Assembly (NCBI RefSeq): GCF_030814015.1
Contig: NZ_JAUSUL010000001.1
Span: 1,578,001-1,642,000 of the forward strand
Length of the DNA: 64,000 nucleotides
Source: Amorphus orientalis
GTDB taxonomy: Bacteria > Pseudomonadota > Alphaproteobacteria > Rhizobiales > Amorphaceae
Direction: 5' to 3'
Shown here: in pieces, positions 8,666 through 17,063 of the stretch
Layout: each line of letters begins with the position of its first letter
Position numbering within the stretch: the stretch's first letter is position 1
Translations under genes and position numbers: made by a program
Notes under the pieces: generated by a model
The model's input: only the letters and a program-made list of their open reading frames with translations
Told to the model about the DNA's origin: nothing
Databases searched by the model: none

Positions 8666-9562
8666 TCAAGACCAGAGCGGCGGAGAGGCTTTCGCTCGGC
8701 CCGTCGGCAGGCACTCGAGCCACTGAATCAGATGTCCCGAAAGGGGATCAGGCTTTTCGAGCGCTGCGATGTGGCCCGCGCGAGGCAATGCGATGAAGGG
8801 GGCGTTCATTGCGTTTGCCATTGCTTCCCCTTCCGCAATCGAGCGGGAGCGGTCCTGGCTGCTGGCAATGACCAGCGCCGGCGTTCGCAGCGTGGCAACG
8901 GCATCCAGGCGGTCCTCCCGGCCAAAGATCATCCGGCCGAGAGGAACGACACTGTCCATTAGGCGGCTGCGGTTCCAGCCGATGAGGCGGGTATGGAAAT
9001 CGGCGACGAGCTGCGGGGAGGATTGCTCCTGATCCGATGAGAAGAACAGGGGTGCCACAGCATCCGCCACGGGGGGCGGGACGCATCCGGCCGCCTCGAC
9101 GGTCGAAAGCACGGCATCGTAGCGAGCGAAAGTCGCCGGCGGCTCGGAGGTCAGCGCGCTGTTGACCAGCGCGACGCCGGCAACGCGGTCGGGGGCAATG
9201 AGCGCGAGTTCGGCCGCCCACATCGCGCCGATCGACAGGCCGATGACGGCGAAGCGGTCGATATTCATCCGGTCCATCAGTTCCAGGTGATGCTCTGCGA
9301 GTGCGCGCAGCGTCGTGCCGGGCGGCAATGCACCGGACCCGCCGTGGCCCCAGAGGTCCGGCGCAATCACGCGGTAGCACGGAGCGAGCGTTTCGATCTG
9401 CGGGCGCCACATCTCGGCATCCCAAAGGAAGCTGTGCCCCAGCAGCACCGCATCGCCCGAACCGATGTCGGTGACACGCATCTCGGACCCTCCGATGGGC
9501 GCGACGAACGTGGATCGCCGCGGGACGTGAGACATCAGGGTTTTTCTATGGTCCGTTTTCAC
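8666..9562 (-). CDS. Alpha/beta-fold hydrolase (enol-lactonase/esterase-like)
   Basis: The product has 298 residues. The fold markers are LLGHSFLWDAEMW (oxyanion region), DLWGHGGSG, the nucleophile elbow GLSIG with S110, and a late AGHIAALEKP carrying the catalytic His. The closest general resemblance is to 3-oxoadipate enol-lactonase-type hydrolases; the substrate is unknown. GTG at 9562 is chosen because AAAGGAG lies seven bases upstream. The ATG at 9535 has no such site. It is transcribed alone, with decayed sequence downstream and the peroxidase gene divergent upstream. Confidence 0.82.
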   Translation of the reverse strand: MKTDHRKTLMSHVPRRSTFVAPIGGSEMRVTDIGSGDAVLLGHSFLWDAEMWRPQIETLAPCYRVIAPDLWGHGGSGALPPGTTLRALAEHHLELMDRMNIDRFAVIGLSIGAMWAAELALIAPDRVAGVALVNSALTSEPPATFARYDAVLSTVEAAGCVPPPVADAVAPLFFSSDQEQSSPQLVADFHTRLIGWNRSRLMDSVVPLGRMIFGREDRLDAVATLRTPALVIASSQDRSRSIAEGEAMANAMNAPFIALPRAGHIAALEKPDPLSGHLIQWLECLPTGRAKASPPLWS

Positions 9563-9835
9563 TGGCGTACTCCTTTGCCGTGGCCGGCGGCGATCCGCCG
9601 GGCCGTCGCGCAAAGATGAGCCGCCCCGGTTACACGACCGCCTCGGATCGCGTGGAGAAAACTACGGTCGCAACGCGGACGCTGCGCCGGGCGCGATTTG
9701 TTACAGGCGAAACACAAGGGGGGGCTGTATCCGAAACACAGCGGACATACCGGACCGTACCTATGCGTATGGGGAGGCGAGCCAGCGCTCCGTGGGGCGA
9801 AAGGGCGCCTGCGCAGATCCGCATGGAGGTCTCCA
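9563..9835. other. Divergent intergenic region
   Basis: The region separates the hydrolase and peroxidase genes and should hold both promoters. I see no clear operator, repeat or RNA element in it. Confidence 0.4.
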
Positions 9836-9901
9836 ATGAGCAGGAAGACGGTCAAAGTCGTCGGGGCCATTGCTTTGCGAGCCGCCGCGTGCCGCCAGTG
9901 A
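9836..9901 (+). CDS. Putative 21-codon upstream peptide
   Basis: An ATG preceded by GGAGGT at ideal spacing opens a 21-residue frame, MSRKTVKVVGAIALRAAACR then Q and stop, which ends 17 bases before the peroxidase ATG in a different frame. It starts like a basic, hydrophobic export signal and then stops. It could be a leader peptide coupling translation to the peroxidase gene or the broken start of a lost gene. The only evidence is the strong ribosome-binding site. Confidence 0.35.
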   Translation: MSRKTVKVVGAIALRAAACRQ

Positions 9902-9918
9902 GGCTTTCGGGCGCCGCG

Positions 9919-10896
9919 ATGGTGTGCGCCATGTATTCGAGATCGATCGGGTTCGCTCTGGCGGTGACGGTGACCGGAGCAGCGATCGCTTGGTTCGTGC
10001 TATCCGGACATCGAGATGCTTCCGCGGAACCGAATGGTCCTGCCCACCTGCGGTCAGCGGAGCCGATCGTGCCGCTTCCGGCGGAGCCTGATCTCGACGA
10101 CGCACGCGTCGCATTGGGCGAGCGGCTGTTTCACGATCCGCGGCTTTCCGGTTCGGGCACGCTCAGATGTTCCTCGTGTCACGACCTCGGCAGCAACGGC
10201 GCCAGCAACGTGCCGCGGGACCTCGGTGACGGTGGCGAATTGCTGGCGGTCAATACGCCAACGGTGTTCAACGTCGGCTACAGCTTTCGGCTTGGCTGGG
10301 AGGGCCGTTTCCGACACTTGTCGGAGCACGCCGCAGCCCTCATCGAGAACCCGTTGATCATGGGAGTATCGCTGGACGAGGTCGTCGACCGGCTCAGGGT
10401 CGACCGCGAGCTGGTCGCGGCGTTCCAAAGAGCCTACGGGCGGCCCGTCGACAGGGCGAATCTCATAGACGCACTGGTCACTTTCGAGCGCTCACTTGTG
10501 ACACCGAACGCCCGGTTCGACAGCTGGCTCAATGGCGATCCGGACGCGCTGTCTGAGATCGAGATCGAAGGCTACCGGCTCTTCAAGTCGACGGGATGCG
10601 CGTCGTGCCACCAGGGGGTGGCCCTCGGCGCCAACCTGTTCCAGCGGCAGGGCGTGTTCGAACCGCTTGTCCCGCCGCCGCCCGACATCGTCAGGGTGCC
10701 GAGCCTGCGCAACATCGCGGCCACTGCGCCGTACTTCCATGACGGGAGCGCGGCGACGCTCGCGCAAGCGGTTCGCCGGATGGCAAGGGCGCAGCTCAAT
10801 TCCTCCCTTGCCGACGACGAGGTGGACAAGCTGGTCGCCTTCCTCGGCACGCTGACTGGCGAGTACCGCGGCGCTCCGGTTCACCCGGCGCCATGA
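9919..10896 (+). CDS. Diheme cytochrome c peroxidase / MauG-family protein
   Basis: The product has 325 residues. An N-terminal signal/anchor helix (about 7-28) precedes two c-type heme sites, C84-S-S-C-H88 and C227-A-S-C-H231, in the arrangement of bacterial diheme peroxidases. Other family markers are LGERLFHDPRLSGSGTLRC, NTPTVFNVG and APYFHDGS. It would act in the periplasm, reducing hydrogen peroxide or oxidising a protein or quinol partner in the MauG manner. An ATG at 9931 is an alternative start. Its stop overlaps the start of the sensor kinase gene by ATGA, an unusual coupling that suggests a sensory or protective role linked to that kinase. Confidence 0.88.
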   Translation: MVCAMYSRSIGFALAVTVTGAAIAWFVLSGHRDASAEPNGPAHLRSAEPIVPLPAEPDLDDARVALGERLFHDPRLSGSGTLRCSSCHDLGSNGASNVPRDLGDGGELLAVNTPTVFNVGYSFRLGWEGRFRHLSEHAAALIENPLIMGVSLDEVVDRLRVDRELVAAFQRAYGRPVDRANLIDALVTFERSLVTPNARFDSWLNGDPDALSEIEIEGYRLFKSTGCASCHQGVALGANLFQRQGVFEPLVPPPPDIVRVPSLRNIAATAPYFHDGSAATLAQAVRRMARAQLNSSLADDEVDKLVAFLGTLTGEYRGAPVHPAP

Positions 10897-13412
10897 GGAG
10901 GATCTGGCTCGCCGTGAGTGCGACATTGATCCTCCTCGCCCTGAGCTGGGCATGGCTTCACACGACCCGTATGGATGCGCGCGCCAATGCGCACGCAATG
11001 TCGGCTTTCACGGATTTCGTCAGCGCTGAGAACGGGCTGCATCGCGCGGTCCTGAGCGCCCGGTCAGGATCCCTCAGAAACTATGATTCGCTGGTGCGCG
11101 AGCTGGACGACATGCGGGCCGCGCTCGACAGGCTGAGACAGACAGCAGCGACCAGCGAAGTGCTCACACGGGAGTTCGCCGCGCTGACGGACCGCACAGA
11201 AGCCACGGAAGCCCTGGTCGAGCGGTTCAAAAGCACCAATGCGCTGCTTCATAACTCGCTGGCCTATTTCAGCCGTCTGCGCGAAGAGCTCGATGGGACC
11301 GAGCCTCCGGTGTCGCGCAAGGCCGACGGGCTCGCAACGGCGGTGCTCCGTCTTGTCGTCGATCCGTCGCCGGAAAGCCTTGACCTCCTCGACCAGGAGA
11401 TTGCCCGCATTGAACCAACCCATCCGGAGAGTCGCCCCGGCCTTTCCGCCTTGATCGCCCATGCCCGGCAGCTTCGCCTTGTCCTGCCGGACATGAACGC
11501 GACGCTGGTGGCCCTCGCGGGCCTTGGCACGGTGAGGGGCCTTGAAGCGGCACGGGCTGCGCTGTTGGCTCGACAGGCGACGATCACCGCGCGGGACGAT
11601 GCGGTCCGCCTCTTCCTCTATGCGCTTTCGCTGGTGCTTGTCGGCCTCCTCGCCTGGGCGGGCATTGAACTGCGGGAGAGGATCACGACACTGCGCCGAC
11701 GCGCGGCCATCGAGCATGTCATCGCGACGATCTCGCTGCGCTTTCTCAACGCCCCGCGGTGGAAGATGGATGCCCATCTCGCGACAGCGCTCGAGGAGCT
11801 GACTGACGGCTTTGGCGCGACGCGCGCTTATTTCACAGCGCCGGGCGTGCCAGAGCTGACCGTCACGCACGCGCGTGGCGGTCCTCCCTTTCCTGAAAGC
11901 TGGGGCCACGACGTCGCTGCGTACATGGCCGGCGCCCGGCTGGACGACAACGGCATTGTCCACATCGAAGATCTGAATGCGTACGCAGCGGGCTGTCCCG
12001 AACTTGCCCGATCCGGCATCGCGAGCTGCCTGTACATCGTGCGCCTCGGCGCTCCGGAAGGGACCGTCCAAGCGGTTCTGGGCTTCGACAGCCACCGCCC
12101 GCGCACTTTTCGCATGGCGGGAACCGATCAGCTTCTCATTCTGGCGTTCGATGCGCTGACCAATGCCGTCGCCAAGAGTGCGCTGGAAGATGAGCGAGAG
12201 CGGCTCGAGGCGCACCTGCTGCATGCCAGGCGTATGGAGACGGTCGGCGTCTTTGCCAGCGGCATCGCCCACAACTTCAACAACATCATCGGCGCCATCG
12301 CCGGTCATGCAGAAATGGCGGTAAGTCGGGTCGCGGCAGGTTCGTCTCTCGCCGGTCACATCGAGGCGATCCAGGTGGCGTCAGAACGCGCACGCGCTCT
12401 GGTGGATCAGATCCTCGGCTTCGGGCGCCGCAGCGAGAGCATGCGGCGAACGGTGCGGGTCGACGCACTGCTCGCCGAAACCGCCTCGCTGCTCGACACC
12501 TCCCTTCCGCCGAAGGCGCGGCTCGTCGTCGTGCCGGTTCCGAGCACCCTGGTCACGCAGGCGGACCCCGGACAGCTGCAGCAGGTCGTGCTCAACCTGT
12601 GCCACAACGCTGCCGACGCAATGGATGGGGACGGAACGGTTTCGGTCGCGGCCCGCGCGGCCCACCTCGCTCAGCCGCGAAGTTTCGCCGCGGATGTCCT
12701 GGCCCCCGGAGATTACGTCGTCATCTCAGTGGAGGACGATGGGCGCGGCATGGACGACGCGACCCTTTCCCGGATCTTCGAGCCCTTCTTCACGACGCGA
12801 CGCGAAGGCAACGGCCTTGGGCTCGCAACGGCGCTGGAGATCGCTCGCGGCCATCGCGGCACAATCACCGCGACGAGCAGACCCACGGCAGGCAGCTGCT
12901 TTGAAATCTGGCTGCCTGCGGCCTCAGCGGACACGATGACGGACGCGGGACACGCCGAAGGGCGGACGCTCCAATACGGCTCCGGAGAGACTGTGATGCT
13001 CGTCGAATGGGACGAGCGGCAGCGGATGCGATCGGAAGAGGTGCTTGCCGCGCTCGGCTACGAGCCCGTTTCATTCGCGGATTTGGAGCGTGCGGTCGAT
13101 GCCGTCCGTGCCGCGCCGGTGCGCTTCGATGCTGCCGTCATCTTCGCGCACGGCGGCGACTTTCCCGGCGCCCACCGCCCGGAGGGGCTTCACGAGGTCG
13201 CGCCACGGTTGCCGATCATCCTGTCCATAGAAGCCGCGCGGCACACCGACATCCTGCGGCTGTCGCATGCGGCCATCGCCGAGGTAATTCCTTACCCACC
13301 GACCTCTGCGCAGCTCGCGGATGCCCTGGCGGCCCGGTTGCAGGCCCGCCGCGATCCGCGGGCCAGCCTGGTGACGGACGGCCAAGCTTCGCCGCAGAAT
13401 TGGGGTCGCTGA
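10893..13412 (+). CDS. VirA-like hybrid sensor histidine kinase with degenerate receiver domain
   Basis: The 839-residue product has a TM helix near 4-21, a helical periplasmic region, a second TM near 230-250, a GAF-like domain (about 275-425), a HisKA box GIAHNFNNIIGAIAGHAE with H460, and an ATPase domain with LNLCHNAADAMDGDG, EDDGRGMDD and GNGLGLATALEIARGHRG. The C-terminal 130 residues have the outline of a receiver but lack both the phospho-acceptor Asp (DAAVIFAHGG) and the conserved Lys (IPYPPT), so this domain cannot take part in ordinary phosphotransfer. The architecture matches VirA-type kinases. A VirG/OmpR-type regulator is encoded at 17064-17882 and is a plausible partner. The gene overlaps the diheme peroxidase gene by four bases. 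Confidence 0.87.
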   Translation: MRRIWLAVSATLILLALSWAWLHTTRMDARANAHAMSAFTDFVSAENGLHRAVLSARSGSLRNYDSLVRELDDMRAALDRLRQTAATSEVLTREFAALTDRTEATEALVERFKSTNALLHNSLAYFSRLREELDGTEPPVSRKADGLATAVLRLVVDPSPESLDLLDQEIARIEPTHPESRPGLSALIAHARQLRLVLPDMNATLVALAGLGTVRGLEAARAALLARQATITARDDAVRLFLYALSLVLVGLLAWAGIELRERITTLRRRAAIEHVIATISLRFLNAPRWKMDAHLATALEELTDGFGATRAYFTAPGVPELTVTHARGGPPFPESWGHDVAAYMAGARLDDNGIVHIEDLNAYAAGCPELARSGIASCLYIVRLGAPEGTVQAVLGFDSHRPRTFRMAGTDQLLILAFDALTNAVAKSALEDERERLEAHLLHARRMETVGVFASGIAHNFNNIIGAIAGHAEMAVSRVAAGSSLAGHIEAIQVASERARALVDQILGFGRRSESMRRTVRVDALLAETASLLDTSLPPKARLVVVPVPSTLVTQADPGQLQQVVLNLCHNAADAMDGDGTVSVAARAAHLAQPRSFAADVLAPGDYVVISVEDDGRGMDDATLSRIFEPFFTTRREGNGLGLATALEIARGHRGTITATSRPTAGSCFEIWLPAASADTMTDAGHAEGRTLQYGSGETVMLVEWDERQRMRSEEVLAALGYEPVSFADLERAVDAVRAAPVRFDAAVIFAHGGDFPGAHRPEGLHEVAPRLPIILSIEAARHTDILRLSHAAIAEVIPYPPTSAQLADALAARLQARRDPRASLVTDGQASPQNWGR

Positions 13413-13455
13413 ACGCGGGACTGAGCGCACCTAAGCGACCCCAGCGTGGCGAACG

Positions 13456-15033
13456 TCAGATGCCGTGGGTCACGCGGATCATGTCCGCCGCGCGTTCGCC
13501 GATCACGACGCAAGGGGCCATCGTGTTGCCGCTGGGCACGTCCGGCAGCACCGACGCATCGGCGAGGCGCAGCCGCTCGATCCCGTAGACCTTCAGCTCT
13601 CCATCGACGACGGACATCTCGTCACATCCCATCTTGGCCGTACACGACTGGTGCCAGAAGGTCACCGCGGCGTTGCGCAGGTAGTCCTCCATCGCCGCGC
13701 GATCGAGCTTGCCCGGCAGGGCTTCGCCTTTCACGAGATCCCCGAACGCCGCGTCGGCGCCGAGCTCGCGCGCCAGCTCGACAGTCGTGAACGCCGCCGC
13801 GAGGTCGTCCGGATGCGACAGCGTGTTGGCCTCGATCCGGATGGGATCGAACACGTCGCAGCCTGTAAGGTGAAGGGAGCCGCGGCTTTTCGGGTGCGCC
13901 AGACCCGCGAACATGGTCCATCCGTGGGTGGGGACGGAAGCGCTCGCGGTTTCGGCGCTCGGGACCGGGAACTCCAGCTGGCAGTGGAAGAGGTCCGGCA
14001 CGCCGAGACGCGCGTCGCTCGTCCAGTAGAGCGTCGCCTCCGACCCGCCGTAGTTGACCAGCTGCGGCTCCCGGCACTCGAAAATGCAGCCGAACGCGAC
14101 GTGGTCCTGATGGTTCTGTCCGACCCCCGGCAGGTGCTGGATTACATCGATCCCGTGGCGGCGGAGCTCACCTTCCGGACCGATGCCCGACTGCATGAGG
14201 AGCTTGGGCGTATGGACGGCACCGAGCGAGACGATCACCTCGTGCTTCGCCTCGAAGTGGCGCTTTTCGCCGCCCGCGACAACCTCCACGCCGGTCACCG
14301 TGGTTCCGGAGACGATCAGGCGGCTGACGAGGGCGTTGGTCAGAACCGTCAGGTTCGGCTGTCCCATCCGTGGCCGGACGTAGGACCGGAACACGGAGGA
14401 ACGCTGTCCGTCGCGAACCAGCAAATCGGTGATCGCGGCGCCGCCGCGACCCTCCATCATCTCGCCGTTCGGACTGTCGAACGTCGGCAAGCCGAGCGAC
14501 CGTGCCGCCTCCACCATCGCGGCTGCGACCGGCTGCGGATCCTGAGCGGAGTTCACATAGATCGGACCACCATGGCCACGACGCTGCGGATCGCCGGCGC
14601 CTTGCCAGTCCTCGATCCGCCGGTAGATCTCGAGAACAGACTCATAGCTCCATTCCGCGTCGCCTGCGGCTTCCGCGAAGTGATCCCAGTCGTTCATATG
14701 GCCGCGGGCCCAGACGCCGACATTGATGCTCGAACCGCCGCCCAGGAGCCTGCCCATGTTCAGTGGGATGCGGCGGCCGTTGAGATGCGGATTGGGCTCG
14801 GCAGCGAAGGCCCAGTCGCGGGCGGAGCCGAGGTTCGCGGGCCATTGGCCGGGAGTGGTCACCTCCGGAACCTCGTCGCTTCCGCCGGCCTCGATCAGCA
14901 GCACCGTCACCTGAGGGTTCTCCGCCAGCCGCCCGGCGACGACCGAGCCCGCGGAGCCTGCGCCGCAGACGATGAAGTCATAGCCGCTGCCGACACGGTC
15001 CGAATCCGTTCCATTCGGGGAAGATTTCGTCAC
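13456..15033 (-). CDS. GMC-family FAD-dependent oxidoreductase (choline/alcohol dehydrogenase-like)
   Basis: The product has about 525 residues. Near the N-terminus is the ADP-binding motif FIVCGAGSAGSVVAGRLAE. It is followed by EPNPHLNGRRIPLNMGRLLG with GGSSINVGVWARG, and the C-terminal catalytic block runs from FWHQSCTAKMG to LPDVPSGNTMAPCVVIGERA. GMC enzymes oxidise primary alcohols or sugars using FAD. GTG at 15033 is preferred because GGAGG sits five bases before it; ATG at 15045 is the alternative. It faces the kinase gene convergently and is divergent from the hydrolase at 15427. Confidence 0.9.
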   Translation of the reverse strand: MTKSSPNGTDSDRVGSGYDFIVCGAGSAGSVVAGRLAENPQVTVLLIEAGGSDEVPEVTTPGQWPANLGSARDWAFAAEPNPHLNGRRIPLNMGRLLGGGSSINVGVWARGHMNDWDHFAEAAGDAEWSYESVLEIYRRIEDWQGAGDPQRRGHGGPIYVNSAQDPQPVAAAMVEAARSLGLPTFDSPNGEMMEGRGGAAITDLLVRDGQRSSVFRSYVRPRMGQPNLTVLTNALVSRLIVSGTTVTGVEVVAGGEKRHFEAKHEVIVSLGAVHTPKLLMQSGIGPEGELRRHGIDVIQHLPGVGQNHQDHVAFGCIFECREPQLVNYGGSEATLYWTSDARLGVPDLFHCQLEFPVPSAETASASVPTHGWTMFAGLAHPKSRGSLHLTGCDVFDPIRIEANTLSHPDDLAAAFTTVELARELGADAAFGDLVKGEALPGKLDRAAMEDYLRNAAVTFWHQSCTAKMGCDEMSVVDGELKVYGIERLRLADASVLPDVPSGNTMAPCVVIGERAADMIRVTHGI

Positions 15034-15426
15034 ATACGCCTCCATTGGCAGAAAGGTCGGGGGAAATTCCGACGGAGCCCAAGTAATGGAGGCGTGTTTC
15101 TCAGTAATTTCTCGACGGTTACGATCGTAACGCAAACAAGGCGAAAATTTCACGCTCGAAATCCGTCACCGGGCAGTTCTGGCTTTGTTGAGAGGCGGGA
15201 GCCGATTTCGCCAACAGACAGGGTACCGGAAAGCCGCTCTCGGCCTGCGGTCGGCATCTGCACCAATAGGCCGCCGCTTGGAGCGGCCGGCTACGTTCGT
15301 AGCCGGGTGGATCTCATCTGACACCGGCCGGTAGCCACCGGCTGTCCCCGTAGACCTTGGCTCGCGGTGGCGAGCGCGCTCAACCGTCCCGCGTCCAACC
15401 TGCGGGACATCACAGGACAGCCCTGC
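15034..15426. other. Divergent intergenic region with inverted repeat
   Basis: No gene is visible. The part nearest the GMC gene (about 15085-15155) is relatively AT-rich and is the likely promoter for it. A perfect 9-bp inverted repeat around TT (CCGGCTACG/CGTAGCCGG) lies at 15287-15306, upstream of the hydrolase gene. It could be an operator or a transcript hairpin. Confidence 0.4.
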
Positions 15427-16245
15427 ATGACCGGACAGACGTCCCTTTCCCTCGTCGAAACCTCTCACGGCGTCATCGCCGTCGAAGACACCCACAATCC
15501 CGGCACGCCGGTGCTGCTCATCCACGGCAACTCATCCTGCCGCGATGTCTTCCAGCACCAGCTCGATGCGCCGTTCGCGCGCCGTAAGCGGCTCGTGGCG
15601 ATCGACCTGCCCGGGCACGGGGACTCCGACGATGCGATCGATCCTGCGCGAACCTACACGCGGTCCGGCCTCGCGGACGCTGTCGATGAGCTCCTTGGCA
15701 TTATGGGGATGACGGACGCGGTCGTGGTGGGCTGGTCGCTCGGCGGCCACGTCGGCATCGACCTGCTGGTGCGCAGCGACCGGATCAAAGGGTTACTGAT
15801 CACGGGGACGCCGCCGGTGCGGAATGGGGGGATGGCCGAGGGATTCAACACGTCGCCCCGGTTCGGCCTGGCCGCACGCGCCGAACTTTCGGACGAAGAC
15901 GTCGCGGACTTCGCGCGCGCCATGCTCGGTAAGCCCGTGCCGCCGTTTCTGCCGTCGGCAATCCGCCGTACGGATCGCCGTTTCCGCCGGGTCCTCTTCG
16001 AGGCCGCGCGTGCCGGTACCGGAGCGGACCAGCGCCTCGCGGTCGAACGCACCAGGGTCCCGATTGCCGTCGTGAACGGCGCTGCCGATCCACTGCTGAA
16101 TCTGGATTATCTGGAAGGCGTCGCCTACGGAAATCTTTGGGATGGCCGCTGTTACCGCCTGCCGGGCGCAGGACACGCGCCCTTCTGGCAGGCGTCAGTG
16201 CAGTTCAACACCATTCTCGAGCGCTTTCTCGACGATCTCACGTGA
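15427..16245 (+). CDS. Alpha/beta-fold hydrolase
   Basis: The product has 272 residues. It shows LLIHGNSSCRDVF (oxyanion loop), DLPGHGDSDDA, the nucleophile elbow GWSLGG with S104, an acid residue in VVNGAADPLLNLDYL, and the histidine in PGAGHAPFWQ. The lid region is small. The specific reaction is unknown. An upstream in-frame Met at 15367 would add 20 residues without fold content, so 15427 is preferred. It may share regulation with the divergent GMC oxidoreductase, as such pairs often occur in small-molecule catabolism. Confidence 0.83.
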   Translation: MTGQTSLSLVETSHGVIAVEDTHNPGTPVLLIHGNSSCRDVFQHQLDAPFARRKRLVAIDLPGHGDSDDAIDPARTYTRSGLADAVDELLGIMGMTDAVVVGWSLGGHVGIDLLVRSDRIKGLLITGTPPVRNGGMAEGFNTSPRFGLAARAELSDEDVADFARAMLGKPVPPFLPSAIRRTDRRFRRVLFEAARAGTGADQRLAVERTRVPIAVVNGAADPLLNLDYLEGVAYGNLWDGRCYRLPGAGHAPFWQASVQFNTILERFLDDLT

Positions 16246-16477
16246 AAGGAGGGCTGGCGAGAACCCTCGGCATACTGCATCCGAAGCGCCCGGTTTCTCG
16301 GCCGCCTCATCCGAGGACCGCGAAGCCAACATTGCCTGGTCCGGTAGATGGACCGACTTCGCTTCGAGCCTTCAGGTTCGAGCCTAAACTCGTTCCACAC
16401 TTGGGTTTTCTGGCGGAGCGCGCCGCATTCACGCGCCCCGCCGGGCATAGCGTCCGACCCCGCGTCGGGCTGCCCTT

Positions 16478-16951
16478 CTACGCTCCGCCTCCATCGTGGT
16501 CCCTGCCAAACCGGGCGGATCTTCTGATCTCGTACCGCGAGATACCGATATCGCGAAGCATTCGCTCGTCGAGTCGCTCCAGCTGCCGGACCGCACATGC
16601 AATGCGATACTCTCGCTGCACCAGCTTCCAGACATGAAGCAGGCAGTCGGCGATCCCTGCCAGGCCGGAGCGGACCCGGGACAGCGCGCCGCGCTCTGCA
16701 ATCTCGCTTGCAGCAGAAGTGCCCGCAGCCGCAGGCGGCAACAGATCCGCTTTTACGTCGCGTTGGCGGTGCAGTTGGTCGATCGCAACGCCCGGGGCGC
16801 CGAACCCACCATGGGCAAGGATGAGTTCACGCCTTTCCGATGTCCACCAGGCGGTTCGTGTACGTGGCCGGGCGCCTGTGCCGTGGGCGGCCGATGTCCG
16901 CGACGCAGTGGCAGCCATATCGTTCTGCGTGGAAGAAAAGTGTCTCAGCAT
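16478..16951 (-). CDS. DUF1127-domain protein with long N-terminal extension
   Basis: The product has 157 residues. Its end (about 120-150) carries the DUF1127 pattern LERLDERMLRDIGISRYEIR, preceded by a hydrophobic stretch with a conserved tryptophan. Typical DUF1127 proteins are only 45-100 residues, and some have been linked to RNA maturation, phosphate and C/N metabolism in alphaproteobacteria. Here the first about 95 residues are Ala/Arg/Thr-rich and of unknown role. ATG 16951 follows GGGAG by nine bases. A later start giving a short protein is possible. Confidence 0.6.
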   Translation of the reverse strand: MLRHFSSTQNDMAATASRTSAAHGTGARPRTRTAWWTSERRELILAHGGFGAPGVAIDQLHRQRDVKADLLPPAAAGTSAASEIAERGALSRVRSGLAGIADCLLHVWKLVQREYRIACAVRQLERLDERMLRDIGISRYEIRRSARFGRDHDGGGA

Positions 16952-16992
16952 TTCCAAAACTCCCAAGGGTTAGCTCGGAAGCTTTTTCGGCG

Positions 16993-17020
16993 GGGCCGGC
17001 TACGCCGTTGTCGCCGGCCC
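16993..17020 (-). terminator. GC hairpin after response-regulator gene
   Basis: An 8-bp stem (GGGCCGGC/GCCGGCCC) carries a 12-nt loop, 43 bases downstream of the regulator stop. No U-run is seen in the minus direction, so termination is only suggested. Confidence 0.35.
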
Positions 17021-17063
17021 GCGCCATTGCGTTAGCGGTGTAACGAGGCGGGGGGGGCATGAC

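Noticed and set aside
8351-8962. Plus-strand open frame of 203 codons between the receptor remnant and the hydrolase gene
   Set aside because: No ribosome-binding site or family motif is seen, and it overlaps the well-supported minus-strand hydrolase gene.
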